Positions 1 through 11,830 of a DNA stretch of 64,000 nt are shown here, one piece after another. A program made the translations under genes and the position numbers. This stretch comes from Brassica napus (lineage: Eukaryota; Streptophyta; Magnoliopsida; Brassicales; Brassicaceae), in the NCBI RefSeq assembly GCF_020379485.1, contig NC_063439.1, positions 20,956,098 through 21,020,097 of the forward strand. Direction: 5' to 3'. A model generated the notes under the pieces. That model worked only from the letters and a program-made list of their open reading frames with translations. It was not told the origin of the DNA and did no database searches. The number at the start of each line of letters is the position of its first letter. Position 1 is the first letter of the stretch.

Positions 1-763
1 CGATCAAACCATACGATTGCCCCCTTGTTCATCGGACATCTTTTACGTAGCTGTCATATATACATACATATAATTAACCAAACCACAATAAAAAGAATAA
101 AATAGCACCAAAGGAATAGTAGAACCTTCATCTCTATAATATTTATACTTTTGTAAATTATCTATTTTGAATATTAATGAGGATGGAAAAATCAACTATT
201 AAATTAATACTTAATAAACTTACACTTAATAAACTTACACTTCTATAAACCAACATATTTTGTTCTGAATCTTTTTGTACAATAAGTCCCTTTATCAACT
301 AATCTTTTCCTCAATTAGTAAGATATTATCATACCAATAATAAGTTAATTATAGAGATTGTATTTAGTTCTTTGGTGCACGCCTGTCTTCATAAATTTGT
401 ACTGAAAATAAAAATTAAAAATTTGGAAAAAGAAAATGTAAATTAGGAAGAAAGTATCTCATCTGAGATACCCAAATATAATTTGTGAGAAACACATTCA
501 CATTTTTATTTAAATCTAAGTTAGACATGAATTTTGAAAAACATATTAGTTTTGTTTTTGGTTAGATATTCTCATGGAGTATCTTACCATTGAAGATGCT
601 CTAATTAAGTTCTCTCCATATGATCTCAATTAAATTACCTCACTCGTAATGTATAGCTAAAAGCAAAATTTAAAATTTTCTAAACGTTTCTGTTTAGCAT
701 TTACATTTTTACACTAAAATAATCACAAACCCAAACAAACAAATTAATAAAAGTTATGTTTAC
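1..763. other. AT-rich DNA downstream of the orphan CRRSP exon
   Basis: I see no gene here. If the minus-strand secretory-protein gene at 764-1090 were complete, its later exons should lie here, but no second Cys-x8-Cys-x2-Cys domain is visible. Confidence 0.5.
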
Positions 764-1090
764 CTCGGAGTAAGCAGTGGAGAGGCATGTATCACACTTG
801 GAGCCGTAAGAGTCACCACGGCATTGGATAACCATGTAGACAGTATCAGGACGATAACCATAAACGCCATAGAGGTAATCTTTTACAGAAGTGTTAGAGA
901 TGAGACTGTTGAGGTTTTCCTCGTATAGACTCTTTGACTTATATTTTCCATCCTTCTCTAAGCATTTGTGGTATAAATACGCATTGGTATCGTTTACAGA
1001 CGCAACACTGTGTATAAATAAGAGTTGTGTGGCTACTACGGCCAAAATCGGGACCAAAATGGTACGTTCTGAGACAGATGATGAAAACAT
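764..1090 (-). CDS. Cysteine-rich repeat secretory protein (DUF26/Gnk2-like), first exon only
   Basis: The exon starts with an ATG whose complement is at 1088-1090 and encodes about 109 residues before a GTAAAC splice donor near 763. Residues about 8-31 are a hydrophobic signal peptide (ILVPILAVVATQLLFIHSVAS). A single Gnk2/DUF26 domain follows, with the diagnostic C-x8-C-x2-C motif (CRGDSYGSKCDTC). Family members are secreted or plasma-membrane proteins, normally with two such domains, and some act at plasmodesmata or in defence. Only the first domain is found and no downstream exon is visible to the window edge, so this is either a truncated transposed copy or a gene continuing past the edge. 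The Arabidopsis neighbours of TCP7 include no such gene, which supports transposition. Confidence 0.6.
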
Positions 1091-1787
1091 TGTTCAGGAT
1101 GTTTTGGAATTGGGAAGGTGTTTCTTTTTGTAGGTTCAGATATTGGGGAATTTATAGCTGGTTGGTTTTTATCGAATATTTGGATGAAAAGATTATGTTA
1201 ATAATTCGTTTTTGTTGTGTTCGCTTACACGAGAGAAGAGTTCGGAGTTGAGTTGAGACTTGGTATATGCGGTGAAGGAAGGGAACTGAAAAAGTCAAAA
1301 TTGAAAAAAACTTAAACTCTTATAATCGTACTATATACTTATTACTTACTTGTTGTGGCTATTAAATTTGAATCAAATTTTGTTAGTTTGGTAAGTTATT
1401 GTAAATCAAACTGAACGAAAAATAAACTTAAATAAAACCACATCAACATATATACAGTTACATAACCTTATACGATTTGAACCAAACGAAAACTAATCCT
1501 TATAAATTTGAGATTATTATTGGTTCATGACTTAATTGATTAAACTATTCCATACTTATCCTCAAATAAAAGCAAACAAAAACTCAGGAATGATAGAAAT
1601 GTTTGAAAACACCAGGACTCTAGAAATCTTAGCAAATCTTGCTTTGCAAAATATTCACCTCACAATATAATCAAACAAAAAGCGTTAAAGACTTTCTCAA
1701 AATCCCCATGGTAACATCCCAAGCCTATCGATACTCTAGATTTCAAACCTGCAAAACTCAATTTCCCAGTTTACTCTCTAGTCTCTA
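1091..1787. other. Upstream region of the CRRSP exon
   Basis: AT-rich sequence without convincing coding content. It may hold the promoter of the minus-strand CRRSP exon. No repeat structure is visible until the tandem array begins near 1788. Confidence 0.4.
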
Positions 1788-4700
1788 AACAATGCTATTT
1801 TTTTTGAAAGTTATCATTTTCACAGAGAAATGTTGTAGATTTAGAATTGTGATTTATAAATTACGATAACAATAATTTTTTTGGTTGATAGATGAATGTT
1901 TCTTTTAAATTTATGATCAATATGCTGTATTTTTATACAACTTTTTAAACAAAACTATTTTTCAAAAAGTTATCAATTTATTGAGAACTATTGTAGTTTT
2001 GGGATTATAATTTAGAAATTAGGATAACAAGAATTTCTGTTAATAGATGATTATAATTTAGAAATTTTCGAAAATGTTATTTTAGGAAAATTATCATTTT
2101 ATAGAGAAATATTGTATATTTGAGATTGTAATTTATAAATTAGGATAACAAGAATTTTTTTTGATACATGAGTATTCTTTTAGAATTTTTGATCAATAAG
2201 TTGTATATTTAAAAAAAATTTAAAAGAAAATGCTTTAATTTGAAAGTTATTATTTTTATAAAGAACTATTGTAGATTTGAGATTGTGATTTATAAATTAG
2301 GATAACAATAATTTTTGTTGAATGATGAATATTTCTCTTAGAGCTTTTGATCAATAATTTTTATTTTTTAAATAAACTTTTTTAAAATGTTACTCTAGGA
2401 AAGTTATCATTTTTATAGAGAAATTTTGTAGATTTGAGATTGTGATTTAGAAATAAGAATAACAAGAATTTTTGTTGATAGAAAAGTGTTATTTTAGAAT
2501 TTATTTATCAATAGGTTGTATTTTTAAAATAATTGTTTTTTAAATGTTATTTTTGGAAAGTTATCATTTTTATAGGAACTATTGAAGATTTGTGATTAAG
2601 ATGTAGATATTAAGGTAACAAGCATTTTTGTTGGTAGATGAGTATTTTTTTTAGAATTTTTTATTAATAGGCAATATTTTTTAAATACTTTTTTGAACAA
2701 TGATATTTTAAGAAAGTTATCATTTTTATAGAGAACTAATGTAGAGAACTAATGTAGATTGTGATTTAGAAATTAAGATAAAAAAATTTTGTTGAAAGAT
2801 AAGTACTAATTTAGAATTTTTTTTATTAATAGGTTATATTTTTAAAATATTTCTTTTTTAAAAAATGCTATTTTGAACCTTATCATTTTTATACAGAAAT
2901 AATGTAGATTTGGGATTGTGATGTAGATATTAGGATAACAAGAATTTTTGTTGATAGGTAAGTATTCTTTTCAAAAATTTTTTTAAAATATATGGTATTT
3001 TAAAAATTAATTTTTAATAAATACTATTTTGAAAAGTAATCGTTTTTATAAAGAAATATTCAAAATTTGGGATTTTGTTTTAGAAATTAGGCTAAAAATA
3101 ATTTTGTTGATTAATGAGTATTCTTTTAGAATTTTTGATTAATAGGCTCTATTTTTTAAATAATTATTTTAAACAATGCAATTTTTAGAAATTTATCATT
3201 ATTTATATATAATTAACGTAAATTTGGGATTTTGATTTAAAAATTAGGATAATAATATTTTTTGTTGATAGATGAGTATTTTATAGAATTTTATGATCAA
3301 TAGGTTATATTTTTTAAATAAACTTTTAGAAAATGCTATTTTTGGAAAGTTATTATTTTATAGAAAAATATTGTAGATTTGCGATTGTGATTTATAAATA
3401 AGGATAAATTTTTGTTGATTGATGAGTATTCTTTTAGAATTTTTGATCAAAAGGTTATATTTTGTTAAATAATATTTGTAAACACTGCTATTTTAGAAAA
3501 ATTATCACCTTATAGAAAAATTTGTAGATTTCAGATTGTGATTTAGAAATTAGGATTAATTTTTTTTATCAATAGATTGTATTTTTAGATGAACTTTTTA
3601 AAAGTTATTATTTTTAAAGAGATATATTGTAGATTAGGGAAAGTGATTAGATATTATGATAGCAAGAACTTTTGTTGATACTTCAGTATTTTTTAATTTT
3701 TTTGACCAAAAGGTTGTAATTTTAAATAATCTTTTTAAACAATTCTATTTTGTGAAAAAAAAATTTTTTATAGAGAACTATTGTGGATTTGATATTGTGA
3801 TTTAGAAATTAGGATTACAAGATTTTTTTGTTGATAGATGAGTATTCCTTTAGAATTTTTTTATCAACGTGTTGTATTTTTAAATAAAATTTTAAAAATG
3901 ATAATTTTTCAAGTTATTATATTTATATAAAATTTTCAAAATTGCTATTTTGGAAAGTTTTCATTTTTGTTGAGAAATATTGTAGATTTGGAATTGTGAT
4001 TTAGAAATAAAGATAACAAGAACTAGATGAACTTTTTTAAAAAAATTGATCAATATATTGTATTTTTTTAAACATTTCTATTTTTGTTATCTTATCATTT
4101 TTTAGAGAACTACTGTAGATTTGAGATTGTGATTTAGAAATTTGGATAACAATATTTTTTGTTGATAGATGGGTATTCTTTTAGAATTTTTGATTAATAT
4201 GGTATATTTTAAAATAATATTTAAACATTTCTAATTTTAGAAAGTTATCATTTTTATAGAGAACTAGTGTAGATTTGGATTATGATTTACAAATGAGGAT
4301 AACAAGAATTTTTATTGATTGATGAGTATTTTTTAGAATTTTTGATTAATAGGTTGTATTTTCTAAATAAACTTTTAGAAAATGCTAGTTTTGGAAAATT
4401 ATCTTTTTTTTTGAAAAATATTGTATATTTGAGATTGTGATTTATATATAAGGATAAGATGAATTTTTGTTGATTGATGAGTATTCTTTTAGACTTTTTG
4501 ATCAATATGTTGTATTGTTTAAAATAATTTCTTAAGACTATTCTCTTTTTGGAAAGTTATTATTTTATAATAAAAATATAGTAGATTTGATATTGTGATT
4601 TAGAAATAAGGATAAATTTTTTTGATCAATACATTATATTTTTTCGATGAACTTTTTAAAAATGCTATTTTTGCGAAATTTATTATTTTTATTGAGACAT

Positions 4701-5735
4701 ATTGTAGATTAGGACTGTGATTAGAAATTAGGATAACAAGAACCTTTTTTTTTGATTTATGAGTATTCTTTTAGAATTTTTGATCAATATGTTTTCTTTT
4801 TTAAATAATGTTATTTTTGGAAATTTATCATTTTATAGAGAACTATTTGAGATTTGGGATAGTGGTTTAGAAATTAGGATAACAAGAATATTTGTTGATA
4901 GATAAGTATTCTTTTACAAATTTTCATCAATATGTTGTATTTTTTAAATGAATATTTTAAAAATCAATTTTAAAAAGTTTTCATTTTATAGAGAAATATT
5001 GTAGATTTGATATTTTGTTTAGAAATTAGGATAACAAAAAAAAAATTGATCAATACATTGTATTTTTGCGATGAACTTTTTAAAATGCGATTTTTTTAAA
5101 GTCATTATTTTTATTGAAAAATATTTTAGAATGAGATCTGTGATTAGAAATTAGGAGAGCAAGAATTTTTGTATATATGAGTATTCTTTTAAAATTTTTG
5201 ATCAACATATTATATTTTTCAAATAATTTTTTAATTTTTAGAAATTAGGAGAGCACGAATTTTTGTATATATGAATATTCTTTTAGAATTTTTGATCAAC
5301 ATATTGTATTTTTTAAATAATTTTTTAAACAATAATATTTTTAGGAAGTTATCATTTTATAGAGAACTATTGTAGATTTGAGATTGTGATTTAGAAATTA
5401 AGATAACAAGAATATTTTTTGATCGATGAGTATTTTTAGAATCTTTGATTAATAGGTAATATTTTTAAATAACTTTTTTTAAATAATGTTATTTTAAGAA
5501 AGTTATCATTTTTACAGGGAACTAATATAGATTGGGATTGTGATTTTCAAACTAAAATAACAATAATTTTTGTTGATAAATGAGTATTCTTTAAAAAATT
5601 TGATCAATAGGTTATATTTTTGTAATAAATTTTTAAAAATGTTAATTTTAGAAATTTATCATTTTTATAGAGAAATATTTTGTATATTTGAGATTGTGAT
5701 TTAAAAAAATTGGATAGATGAGCATTTTTTTTTTG
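1788..5735. repeat. Degenerate AT-rich tandem array, unit about 155 bp, about 26 copies
   Basis: A phrase resembling gtagatttgagattgtgatt recurs near 1834, 1993, 2113, 2271, 2428, 2584, 2754, 2904, 3061, 3218, 3373, 3524, 3630, 3783, 3982, 4117, 4269, 4423, 4581, 4704, 4849, 5001, 5125, 5372, 5527 and 5683. Most spacings are 150-159 bp. Each unit continues through phrases like aggataacaagaatttttg, gatgagtattcttttag, tttttgatcaatagg and gaaagttatcatttttatag. Short units (106-135 bp) lack the gatgagtattc segment. A short-unit variant with gatgaactttttaaaa recurs at about 3583, 4645 and 5062, which suggests multi-unit amplification. A recent internal duplication of about 95 bp lies at 5148-5335. 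No coding potential is seen. It does not look like the 176-bp Brassica centromeric satellite. Confidence 0.9.
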
Positions 5736-5935
5736 TTCAAACTAAAATTTTCATTAAGCAAATTAAGCATGTTTGGCTACAGAATCAGCCAAAACATTGG
5801 AATAAAGATAAACTTATTAACAAAATCTTGCGTATCCGCCAACTGTCGACAAAGGAATTTGAATAATAGAGTTTTCGACATTTGCCATTTCACGTAAAAC
5901 ACGTGATACTGCAGATATTTAAATTGAGTGGCAAA
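5725..5935 (-). mobile_element. 3'-terminal LINE (non-LTR retrotransposon) fragment
   Basis: On the minus strand the sequence encodes the end of a plant LINE-type RNase H domain (NVLADSVAKHA), then a stop, a short 3' UTR and a poly-A tail, read as the T run at 5725-5734. The upstream coding sequence is broken by frameshifts and stops, so this is a dead 5'-truncated copy. The tail directly abuts the tandem array. Confidence 0.65.
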
Positions 5936-6928
5936 GAAAATAGCTAATTATAAATTTAAATAGAAACCGATAACTTAATAAGTTTTGATGTCAAAGTCTA
6001 CTTACCAATCAATTACCTCACTGATTGACTCCTTTTTTCAGTCTTTTCAATAGTTAAGATGTAAATCACTTTTATTTAACAGATTAGTTTCCACCGAACT
6101 TAACAAGTTCTGTGGAACTGAACTGGTAAGAGTTTTACTGAATGGAGAATACATTTTTATCCAGTGGCTAAATGTTACTGTGGCAACATGGCTGGCTCTG
6201 TGCTAAAAGTTTTTTTTTTTGGAGCTAAAGGTTATAAAGCACCTGCTTTTTTTTTCCCCAACAATTACAAAGCACCTGTTTTAAACGTTAGAAATTGTAA
6301 GAAGTTCTTATATAGAAATTATAGAATATCAAATTTTTTGATGTAATGATTTATGGTCTACCAATTTTTTTTGTGTGTTTTAAGCATCCAAATATGATGT
6401 TCAAAAAAAGCATCCAAATACATACGGGGCCTGTGTGATAGATAGTATCCAGATTCAAACCCGACCTACCTACTACTAGTTACAGACTTGCAGTTGCGAA
6501 GTAAATAGTAAAAGGTGAGTGATTTACTGTTGTAGCGTCGGTGACGTGGCTGGGAAAATAGCATAGGAGAAACGCGCCTCTTAAATGCACGTAACAGCCT
6601 GCAGAAAGGACCGGGTCCTACTGGGTTGACCCACCACCTGGCTTAAATTCCATAGCCGGAGCGTGGCCGTCACCGGAGGTAAGGAGAGTGAAGGTCACCG
6701 CGTCGTGACAAAAAAGTCCCCTCTAAAAAAGAAAAGAAAGAAAAAACAGAGAGAGGGAGGTGAGCTGTGAAGAGGACCCACCACCCATGTGCTCTCCTTC
6801 CTGTCTCCACCAGCTCCTGCCTCTCAATCATTAGCTTCTCCTCCCTCCCTCTGAATATGTGTTTCAGATAAAGAGAACTGATTAAAACAAAAGAAACCAC
6901 CACCATTTTCTCTCTTCCAAAACGAACC
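5936..6928. other. TCP7 upstream region and 5' leader
   Basis: I see no coding gene. A short near-duplication of aaagcacctgctttttttt occurs around 6235-6280. From about 6500 the base composition rises. A purine-rich leader (6720-6765) precedes the TCP7 ATG, so the promoter and 5' UTR of TCP7 probably occupy 6500-6928. Confidence 0.4.
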
Positions 6929-7690
6929 ATGTCTAATAACAACAACGACGACGGAGTTATGATCTCTAACGGTTCTTTAATCGAACACCAGCGACAACAA
7001 CAACAACAGCAGAATCTGAAACAATCTTCAGACGGAGGTCTCGTCGTGAAGAAACCTCCGGCGAAAGATAGACACAGCAAAGTCGACGGAAGAGGGAGGA
7101 GGATCCGCATGCCGATCATCTGCGCGGCTCGCGTGTTCCAGCTCACGAGAGAGCTCGGCCACAAATCCGACGGCCAAACAATCGAGTGGCTCCTCCGCCA
7201 AGCCGAGCCGTCGATCATCGCCGCGACGGGAACCGGCACAACTCCCGCGAGTTTCTCCACCGCGTCGGTATCGGTCCGAGGAAGCTCCACCACTATTTCC
7301 ACTTCCACGAACTGCACTCTCTCCTCCTCGTTGGATCATAAACCGTTCATACTCGGAAAACGCCTGAGAGAGGATTCCGGAGGCGGTAAAGACGAGATGG
7401 GATCTTTTGCTACGCCGGCTGGGTTCTGGGCGGTTCCGGCGAGGCCGGATTTCGGACAAGTCTGGAGCTTTGCCTCTCATCAAGAGATGTTCTTGCAACA
7501 ACAGCAGCAGCAGCAGCAGCAGCCGGCAGCTGCTGCACTGTTCGTACACCAGCAGCAGCAGCAACAAGCTGCAATGGGTGAAGCTTCGGCGGCTAGAGTC
7601 GGGAACTATCTTCCGGGTCATCTTAATTTGCTTGCTTCTTTATCTGGTGGAGCTCCCGGGTCGGGTCGGAGAGAGGATGACCAGCGTTGA
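6929..7690 (+). CDS. TCP7: Class I TCP transcription factor TCP7
   Basis: An intronless gene of 253 residues. The basic helix-loop-helix-like TCP domain occupies residues about 45-100 ([13 protein letters not shown], then [19 protein letters not shown] and [10 protein letters not shown]). It has the shorter basic region of class I and the cysteine in the IICAARVF segment that is redox-sensitive in class I proteins. The C-terminal half matches my memory of Arabidopsis TCP7 (At5g23280): [25 protein letters not shown], then [16 protein letters not shown]. Class I TCPs bind GTGGGNCC/TGGGCC-type sites in the nucleus and promote proliferation-linked genes. Two polyglutamine tracts (CAG/CAA runs at about 7495-7525 and 7549-7567) are potentially variable in length. 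Prefoldin 5 follows, as in Arabidopsis. Confidence 0.95.
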   Translation: MSNNNNDDGVMISNGSLIEHQRQQQQQQNLKQSSDGGLVVKKPPAKDRHSKVDGRGRRIRMPIICAARVFQLTRELGHKSDGQTIEWLLRQAEPSIIAATGTGTTPASFSTASVSVRGSSTTISTSTNCTLSSSLDHKPFILGKRLREDSGGGKDEMGSFATPAGFWAVPARPDFGQVWSFASHQEMFLQQQQQQQQQPAAAALFVHQQQQQQAAMGEASAARVGNYLPGHLNLLASLSGGAPGSGRREDDQR

Positions 7691-8652
7691 TTATGAAGTT
7701 AAAGCTCTTTTTTTTTAGTTTGGTATATAAATATTAATCTCTATTTGTCATCGATCAATCTCTCCTGCATTGTTTTACTCGAGTGGCTTATCTCTCTCTC
7801 TCTATATGTGTGTGTCTTAGTTTTTTGAGATTGGTTGAATGATTCAAAGAGTGATTTAGTGTGTTAAGTTTAAGTTTAAGACTAGGGTTTAGGGTTTAAG
7901 AACCTGTGTGTCAGAGAGGTTTTTGTTTTTTTTTTTTTTTTTTTGTGGAAGATCGATATCTCATCGGAACCGAGATTTTACTTTTAAGTACCTCGTGTAG
8001 GGTAATGAAGAAACCGCGGAGGTTTTTTTTTTGGCCCCCTTCTTGTCTGGTTTTTCCGGCGAAACAGAGCCGTCGTCTAAAATTCCAGATACTATATTAT
8101 GTTATATTGTTTTTTTTTGTTGCTAATTGTGTAATGTGTTACAACAACTGTGGCGAGCAAATTGCGCAAGCTGTTAACCACATTATCATTTTAATAAATG
8201 TTCCATTCTTGGTGTTTGTTTGTTTGTTTGGTTCCCTTTCTCTGCATTTATTTTACAGACAAAAGCTTTTATGTGAGTGTGATTGTCTCGCTGAAATCGA
8301 ACTGGAAAAATGGATGAACATAGTTATCATCACTTCTATTTCTCTCTGGATATATGGATTGTGGGTTTCAGAAGGTTATCTTCTTGGGGTTTCGCGTTTC
8401 GATTTGAATTCAAGAACAGAAGATTAAGTAAGTATAGAAAAGACAAAGCAGATGTGTCGTCTGTCTTGAAATCTCTTCAACTTTTATTGCCCACTTGTTT
8501 CGTAAGAATTTATGTCACGTTAGTCAGATTGACTCGTATTTTTACTGCTGAAAATTTAAAACCAAAAGGTGACAGGGTATCTGTAGAACAGGTTTTCAAT
8601 ATTTTTGTTCAAGAGGCATAAGCTCTAGCAAAACTGAACGTATAAGAGTTAC
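7691..8652. other. TCP7 3' region
   Basis: The TCP7 3' UTR, then non-coding DNA with pyrimidine runs and a telobox-like phrase (agggtttagggttt, near 7884). Open frames here have no recognisable protein content. Confidence 0.4.
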
Positions 8653-9237
8653 AGGCTCCGTTTGGTAATCATAGCAGAAAAAACAGTTAAGCTGCGGAAC
8701 AATTAATTAAATCGTAAAAAATTTTAAAATTTACAAAATGGTGGAGTACATGTTAAACTATTTTATATGGTATTTAATTTGTTATAACAATAAAAATATC
8801 AATAATTAAGCTAGTTATTACAAAATGTGAAAATAACTAAAATTTATTTAAAAATATTTTAATTCTTATTATAAATATCTAGTTTATCTTTCAATACGTT
8901 TTAATAATATATTGACATTTAATAATGTGCAAATTATATTATAACTTTATTTACGATATAACTATTTATCATTAAAAAATATTGCTATGTATTTTAAATT
9001 TTAAGATAGCATTATCATATAATTTATTAATATGAAAACGTTGATTTTGTAAATTTTTTCTGGCATAATCTAGTAAAATTCACTTTTCTATTTAATGGAA
9101 TATTTTTTGAAAATTTTGTTAGTAAAAATGCAAGTTTGCATTTTTGTGTTTTTTTAATTTCATAATTTTTTATTGATTGATAAAATATTTGCAGAATCGC
9201 CTATTCCGCCATTCCACACAGTTACCGATCAAAGCCA
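8653..9237. mobile_element. Possible hAT-like MITE remnant
   Basis: The left edge (ggctccgtttggtaatc) and the complement of the right edge (ggctttgatcggtaactg) look like degenerate terminal inverted repeats around an AT-rich, non-coding core. I could not find a convincing target-site duplication, so the element and its class are tentative. Confidence 0.3.
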
Positions 9238-10320
9238 TGATAATGTCTCTTGTCTCAGAGTAGCAGCTACTCAAATATGTGGCGCATCCACAATCAAAAT
9301 TTCTAACTGATTATTTTAATGCTTTTTATTTTGTTTTGGCCACAGAGTAAATTCACTATTGTAATTCAAATCTTGGTGAAGGACAGGTGCGAAAAAGAAA
9401 GTTAGTTACTAAAAGTATAGTTTAATTCCCCGTGATGATACATTCAAAGCTTGAAGTAGTAAAAAATTTCATGCAACGCATATGACGTTAGAATTGAAAA
9501 GTATGCTATATTTACAGTTAATGACTTAATGCGTAGATAATGTTAATTGTAGTTTCACATTTTCGATCATAGCTATATTTATTGAATGTTGTTCATTTAT
9601 CACAATTCTATTTTGATGAATACTATCAAAGTTGATTGGATGGGTTTCTGCTGACCAAAAAAAGATTAGATAGATTTTCTTAGATAATTTAGGTGGCACT
9701 AACCAATCAACGAAATAAACAATTTGCCATAAAATAAGAATTCCATTAATGGAAAGATCTTAACATAAAAGTTGGTGTTTTTATTTCTTAATTAGTACTA
9801 GAGTAATTAACACTCAGCTATCTAATAGAATGCAAATAATTATAGGTGGGGATATAAAGTAATCAACTCGTATCAAAACATACCGTACCTTTTATTGTCG
9901 AATCATCTAAAATGACCCCAACTCCAATAATGTACATGGTCCCATTCTTGTCTACCAAAAATAATTTCTATAGGTTGGCAAATGATAATATTAATAAAAT
10001 TATTTTGTCTATATGGCACTTTGGACCGACACATGTAAGTAAATAGCTTCAATCTACCAGCTCTATGCCGTATTAAATGTACTGTCAAATAGTTTCTCTT
10101 TAAATCTTACCAAAAAACAGAAGGAATTGATTACTAAAAATCATTATAGAAACACTCAGACTTTTAAATTCTACGAATATAATTCAATCAACCCTAAAAT
10201 AAATATCGACACTTATCCTTCGAGGTAAAATAAAAATAGTAAAGGAGGGGCAGTGTGTAAGGTTGAGAATGTTTTTTAAAATAACGTCAGGAAAACTTTC
10301 TCGCGCGGTTAAATGGACTT
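9238..10320. other. Intergenic DNA between TCP7 and PFD5
   Basis: AT-rich and without recognisable genes or repeats. The open frame at 9903-10088 has no family resemblance. Confidence 0.4.
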
Positions 10321-10395
10321 ATATGGGCCTTAGTATGGGGATTAATGGGCCGGCTTTCGTCTCTAACGCTAACTCAACTTAATGGGCCAGACTTC
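10321..10395 (+). promoter_or_regulatory. Site II (TGGGCC) cluster upstream of PFD5
   Basis: Three TGGGCC-core motifs lie close together (near 10325, 10348 and 10383), 70-130 bp before the PFD5 ATG. Site II elements are known TCP-binding sites common in promoters of growth-linked housekeeping genes. Function is inferred from motif and position only. Confidence 0.6.
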
Positions 10396-10453
10396 GTCAC
10401 TCGCAGGGGAGAAGTGCTTTCGCCGCGCAGAGTTCACAGCTGAGAGAGAGAGA

Positions 10454-11492
10454 ATGGCGTCATCATCGGCGAGAGGAGAGCTGGAGAAGATGGGGATCGA
10501 TCAGCTGAAAGCGTTGAAGGAGCAAGCGGATCTGGAAGTGAATCTCCTCCAGGACAGTCTGAACAACATCCGCACAGCCAACGCTCGCCTCGAATCCGCC
10601 GCGGGAGCTCTAAACGATCTCTCTCTTCGACCTCAAGGCAAGAAGATGCTCGTACCACTCACCGCGTCTCTCTACGTGCCTGGGACACTTGACGAAGCTG
10701 ATAAGGTTCTAGTTGATATCGGCACTGGTTACTTCATCGAGGTACAATACATATATAGATAAAGAAGTGTGATTAGCAGTCGTTTGTTTCCGCCTGTGAA
10801 GAAGTTGAATATGTGTGTAGAAAACAATGGAGGATGGAAAAGACTATTGTCAGAGGAAGATCAACTTGTTGAAATCCAACTATGAACAACTCTTTGAGGT
10901 ATGCTTTTAGGTAGATCCTGATAAGCATATAGATTATGCCTTACAAGTTTCCTCATACAACAAAGTTCTTATTAACGTTTACCAATACTGTGTAATTAGT
11001 AAGTGGATCGAATGGAATTGGATTTTACAACTACTATTTTTCTTTGATCTCAACATTATAGGATCTTTTTGTGACTGATCCAGTGTAAATGTAAAAAAGG
11101 TTGCTAAAAGAGCCTTTGGTTGGTTCTTCTTTCATACACATTAACAAACACTCCTTAGAGCCATAGATGCAGCATTCATTTTTAGTAGTGTATCCATCTT
11201 TTCACTCCACATTTGATTTGATGTTCCAGTACTTGTTATTATTTCTGACTCTTGTTTCTTTGTCCTTCAATGAGCATATTTAGTAACGTTAATCTTGCAT
11301 AATTGCCAAGTTGTTCCAATACCCTTTTGTTTCAAGACCTATGTCTACAGCTTACCCGATAATTTTGTTGATGTTTTAAGAATGTTTGTTGTTTAATGCA
11401 AGGTGTTGGCCAAGAAGAAGAGCGTGGCAGATGAAGCCGGGATGGTCTTGCAGGGTAAAGTTCGACAGTTGCAAGCTGCAACCACGTCGTGA
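10454..11492 (+). CDS. PFD5: Prefoldin subunit 5
   Basis: Three exons (10454-10741, 10821-10898, 11403-11492) sum to 456 bp and encode 151 residues. Prefoldin 5 is an alpha-type subunit of the hexameric cytosolic prefoldin chaperone, which passes nascent tubulin and actin to the chaperonin CCT; in plants prefoldin also has a DELLA-linked nuclear role. The sequence begins MASSSARGELEKMGIDQLK, has the N-terminal coiled-coil helix (LKEQADLEVNLLQDSL), the central beta-hairpin region (KKMLVPLTASLYVPGTL, GYFIE) and a C-terminal helix (AKKKSVADEAGMVLQ). I chose the ATG at 10454 because it matches the family N terminus; an in-frame ATG at 10382 would add 24 residues from the leader. It converges on PYRD. 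Confidence 0.95.
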
Positions 11493-11830
11493 AAATTCAT
11501 TCATTCTCTCGTGGCTTTTACTTTTTTTGACGTTTTGTGACTCTGCACATTTGTTTTGTCTGAACAGTTTGGTAACGAATCTTATGATCTCAAATCGGGA
11601 TATGTTTTGTGTTCTATAAGAACTTTGTGCTGTAATATCAAAGAGAACAATTGTTGCTTAGTTATTTCCCATAAAGCAAGAGCAAAGAAACAGAAGCCAT
11701 CAATGTTATTGTTTAGGCAGAAAGAAACAACTGAATCAATGAAATTTAAATACAACTCTTTTGTTTTTGTTGTTGTAAGAAAAGGACTCTCTATCCTCTC
11801 TGTAGTTTGTTCTTGTTCGTGTTTGATCGA
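11493..11830. other. Convergent 3' region between PFD5 and PYRD
   Basis: This 338-bp space holds the 3' UTRs of the two converging genes. I see nothing else in it. Confidence 0.6.

Noticed and set aside
1788..5735. CRISPR-like regular spacing in the array
   Set aside because: Repeats are long, contiguous and diverged with no unique spacers, and the genome is a plant nucleus. It is a satellite-type array.
6670..7621. Long antisense open frames over TCP7 (6670-7317 and 7028-7621)
   Set aside because: They are shadows of the GC-rich TCP7 reading frame and show no family resemblance.
7906..8621. Open frames downstream of TCP7 (173 and 103 codons)
   Set aside because: Phe/Leu-rich translation of T-rich UTR-like DNA without domains.
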